Shown here: piece by piece, positions 60,050 to 61,211 of the stretch
Layout: each line of letters starts with the position of its first letter
Numbering within the stretch: the stretch's first letter is position 1
DNA from: Hymenobacter mellowenesis
GTDB taxonomy: Bacteria; Bacteroidota; Bacteroidia; Cytophagales; Hymenobacteraceae
NCBI RefSeq assembly: GCF_030581005.1
Contig: NZ_JAUQSX010000021.1
Coordinates: 1 to 61,211, forward strand
Direction of reading: 5' to 3'
DNA: 61,211 nucleotides
Notes under the pieces: model-generated
The model's database searches: none
Told to the model about the DNA's origin: nothing
What the model saw: the letters and a program-made list of their open reading frames with translations, nothing else
Program-made: the position numbers and the translations under genes

Positions 60050-60769
60050 ATGAAACTTGACATCCTGGCTCTTGGCGCCCACCCCGACGATGTAGAAATG
60101 TCCTGCACCGGCACGCTGCTGGCCAGTATGGCCGTGGGCAAGAAAGTTGGGATTGTTGATTTTACGCGCGGCGAGCTGGGCACGCGCGGAACGCCCGAAA
60201 CCAGGGCCGAAGAAGCGGCAGCTTCCAACAAAATCCTGGGCATCGATATCCGCGAAAACTTAAGCATGGCCGACGGCTTCTTCCGCAACGACCGGGAGCA
60301 TCAGTTGCTGCTCATTGCCGCCATTCGGCGCTACCAGCCTGAGGTGGTGCTGGCCAACGCCATCACCGACCGCCACCCCGACCACGGCAAGGCCGCCCAG
60401 CTGGCCGTGGATGCCTGCTTTCTGAGCGGCCTGCGCATGATTGAGACGCGAGACGAAAACGGCCAGCCCCAAGAAGCCTGGCGCCCCAAAAACGTGTACC
60501 ACTACATCCAGGACCGGCAGCTGCCGCCCGATTTCGTGGTTGATATTACGCCGCACTGGGAGAAGAAATGGGAAGCCATTCAGGCGTTCAAAACCCAGTT
60601 TTTCAACCCTGATTTGGACGCCCCGCAAACCTACCTTTCCAGCCAGGCCTTTGGCCGGTTTATGGAAGCACGGGCCCGGGAATTCGGCCATATTATTGGG
60701 GTAGAGTTTGGCGAAGGCTTCACGGTGGCGCGGCCGGTAGGCGTGCGCGAGGTGGGCGACTTGCTTTAG
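60050..60769 (+). CDS. bshB1: Bacillithiol biosynthesis deacetylase BshB1
   Basis: The 239-residue zinc-dependent enzyme of the LmbE/PIG-L fold removes acetyl from GlcNAc-malate in bacillithiol synthesis. The metal site is AHPDD (residues 10-14), with the partner histidine in HPDHGKAAQ (~105), and the family motif FTRGELGTRGTPETR is at about 38-52. Bacillithiol is the low-molecular-weight thiol of many Bacteroidota, replacing glutathione. BshA and BshC are not in the window. Confidence 0.93.
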   Translation: MKLDILALGAHPDDVEMSCTGTLLASMAVGKKVGIVDFTRGELGTRGTPETRAEEAAASNKILGIDIRENLSMADGFFRNDREHQLLLIAAIRRYQPEVVLANAITDRHPDHGKAAQLAVDACFLSGLRMIETRDENGQPQEAWRPKNVYHYIQDRQLPPDFVVDITPHWEKKWEAIQAFKTQFFNPDLDAPQTYLSSQAFGRFMEARAREFGHIIGVEFGEGFTVARPVGVREVGDLL

Positions 60770-60826
60770 AAAGTAGTATCTAGCACCGGGATACGTCTCT
60801 TTCTTCTACCATTTCGCTTCTACCCG

Positions 60827-61211
60827 GTGAATTTCCTCGAATTTGAAACCCGTTGGCTGAAAGCCGGCGGGGCCGAGCGCGCTAACTACAGCCTGTTCCT
60901 TCAGGATTTGTGCGATTTAATCGGCGCACCCCGGCCCGACCCCACCACCGACAGCCCCACGCAGGATGCCTACGTGCTGGAGCGCGCCGTCGCGTTTGAC
61001 GATGGTGGCGGCAAGCAATCCATCGGCCGAATTGACTTGTACAAACGCGGCTGCTTCGTGCTCGAAACCAAACAGGGGGTGAGTCGTACGGATGAGGTTT
61101 CAGGTGAATATAAAACCGCGCGGCGCGTGTTAAACGGACCTCGGACCTCGGACCTCGGACCTCGGACCTCGGACCTCGGACCTCGGACCTCGGACCTCGG
61201 ACCTCGGACCT
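60827..61211 (+). CDS. MmeI-like type IIL restriction-methyltransferase, N-terminus (runs off the window)
   Basis: A 128-codon open frame starts at a GTG and continues past the window end. Residues 1-100 match the N-terminal nuclease region of MmeI-like single-chain restriction-modification enzymes: NYSLFLQDLCDLIG (20-33), then the PD-(D/E)XK active site D70-X9-E80-T-K82 in IDLYKRGCFVLETK, the same spacing as in MmeI. The methyltransferase and target-recognition parts would lie downstream. From residue 104 the frame is filled by an 11-copy CGGACCT array coding for repeated GPRTSDL. No ATG start is available upstream. The gene may be phase-variable, or broken by the array. Confidence 0.72.
   Translation, partial: MNFLEFETRWLKAGGAERANYSLFLQDLCDLIGAPRPDPTTDSPTQDAYVLERAVAFDDGGGKQSIGRIDLYKRGCFVLETKQGVSRTDEVSGEYKTARRVLNGPRTSDLGPRTSDLGPRTSDLGPRT
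61135..61211. repeat. Eleven tandem CGGACCT heptamers inside the MmeI-like frame
   Basis: Exactly 11 uninterrupted copies (77 bp), with no variation, extend to the last base of the window. Neither strand has stop codons in any frame within the array. Seven is not divisible by three, so gain or loss of one unit shifts the reading frame. Confidence 0.97.

Noticed and set aside
61135..61211. CRISPR array
   Set aside because: The unit is 7 bp with no spacers; it is a simple tandem repeat.

Overview
The window reads as the chromosome of a GC-rich member of Bacteroidota, most likely Hymenobacter or a close relative (Cytophagales, Hymenobacteraceae). The evidence is a PorX-type regulator of the type IX secretion system (T9SS), a T9SS C-terminal sorting domain, a fused lpxC/fabZ gene, a TonB-dependent receptor paired with a DUF4249 lipoprotein, a short primary sigma factor of the Bacteroidota type, the bacillithiol enzyme BshB1, and promoter -7 boxes of the TAnnTTTG type with almost no Shine-Dalgarno sequences. 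The genus call is an inference from gene style, not from a marker-gene comparison.

Layout. 1-6.0 kb: a truncated AAA ATPase, a TMEM175-like channel, two tandem RlaP-like nucleotidyltransferases, a TIGR01777 oxidoreductase operon with a GbsR/MarR regulator, and an ADP-ribosylglycohydrolase. 6.0-11.5 kb (minus strand): an HD phosphohydrolase, lpxD, lpxC/fabZ, lpxA and an ABC ATPase, that is, the early lipid A pathway. 11.7-13.4 kb: porX, closed by a perfect 39-bp hairpin. 13.4-21.2 kb: two TonB-dependent/outer-membrane barrel proteins, a DUF4249 lipoprotein and an aminotransferase. 21.3-32.8 kb: tsaE, alanine dehydrogenase, a flavin reductase-like protein, an MFS carrier, an M28 peptidase, then a porin, an MHS symporter and acetyl-CoA synthetase. 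32.8-39.7 kb (minus strand): a tail-anchored hypothetical protein, a zinc alcohol dehydrogenase, a T9SS cargo protein, a DnaQ/UvrC-like fusion and an AI-2E family permease. 39.9-45.4 kb: the type IIA topoisomerase pair (ParE, ParC/GyrA) with a probable small RNA between them. 45.5-60.8 kb: mostly housekeeping genes: two TPR proteins, thrS-infC-rpmI-rplT, tRNA-Met, lptF/G, rpsO, pnp, the primary sigma factor, trxB, an M23/LysM peptidase and bshB1. The last 385 bases hold the start of an MmeI-like restriction-methyltransferase.

The most unusual content is repetitive DNA. (i) Tandem arrays with a strict 7-bp period occur in several places with different unit sequences. Four of them form inverted pairs in each of the four gene junctions of the lpx operon. 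An 11-copy CGGACCT array lies inside the reading frame of the MmeI-like gene and runs off the window end, which makes a frame-shifting phase switch possible. (ii) Eight copies of a ~95-120-bp hairpin element (GTCATGC...GCATGAC ends) lie between genes, with arms that vary together. (iii) infC has no AUG/GUG start near its strong Shine-Dalgarno sequence and appears to start at AUA. (iv) A 46-bp perfect palindrome containing a promoter precedes the TIGR01777/GbsR operon.
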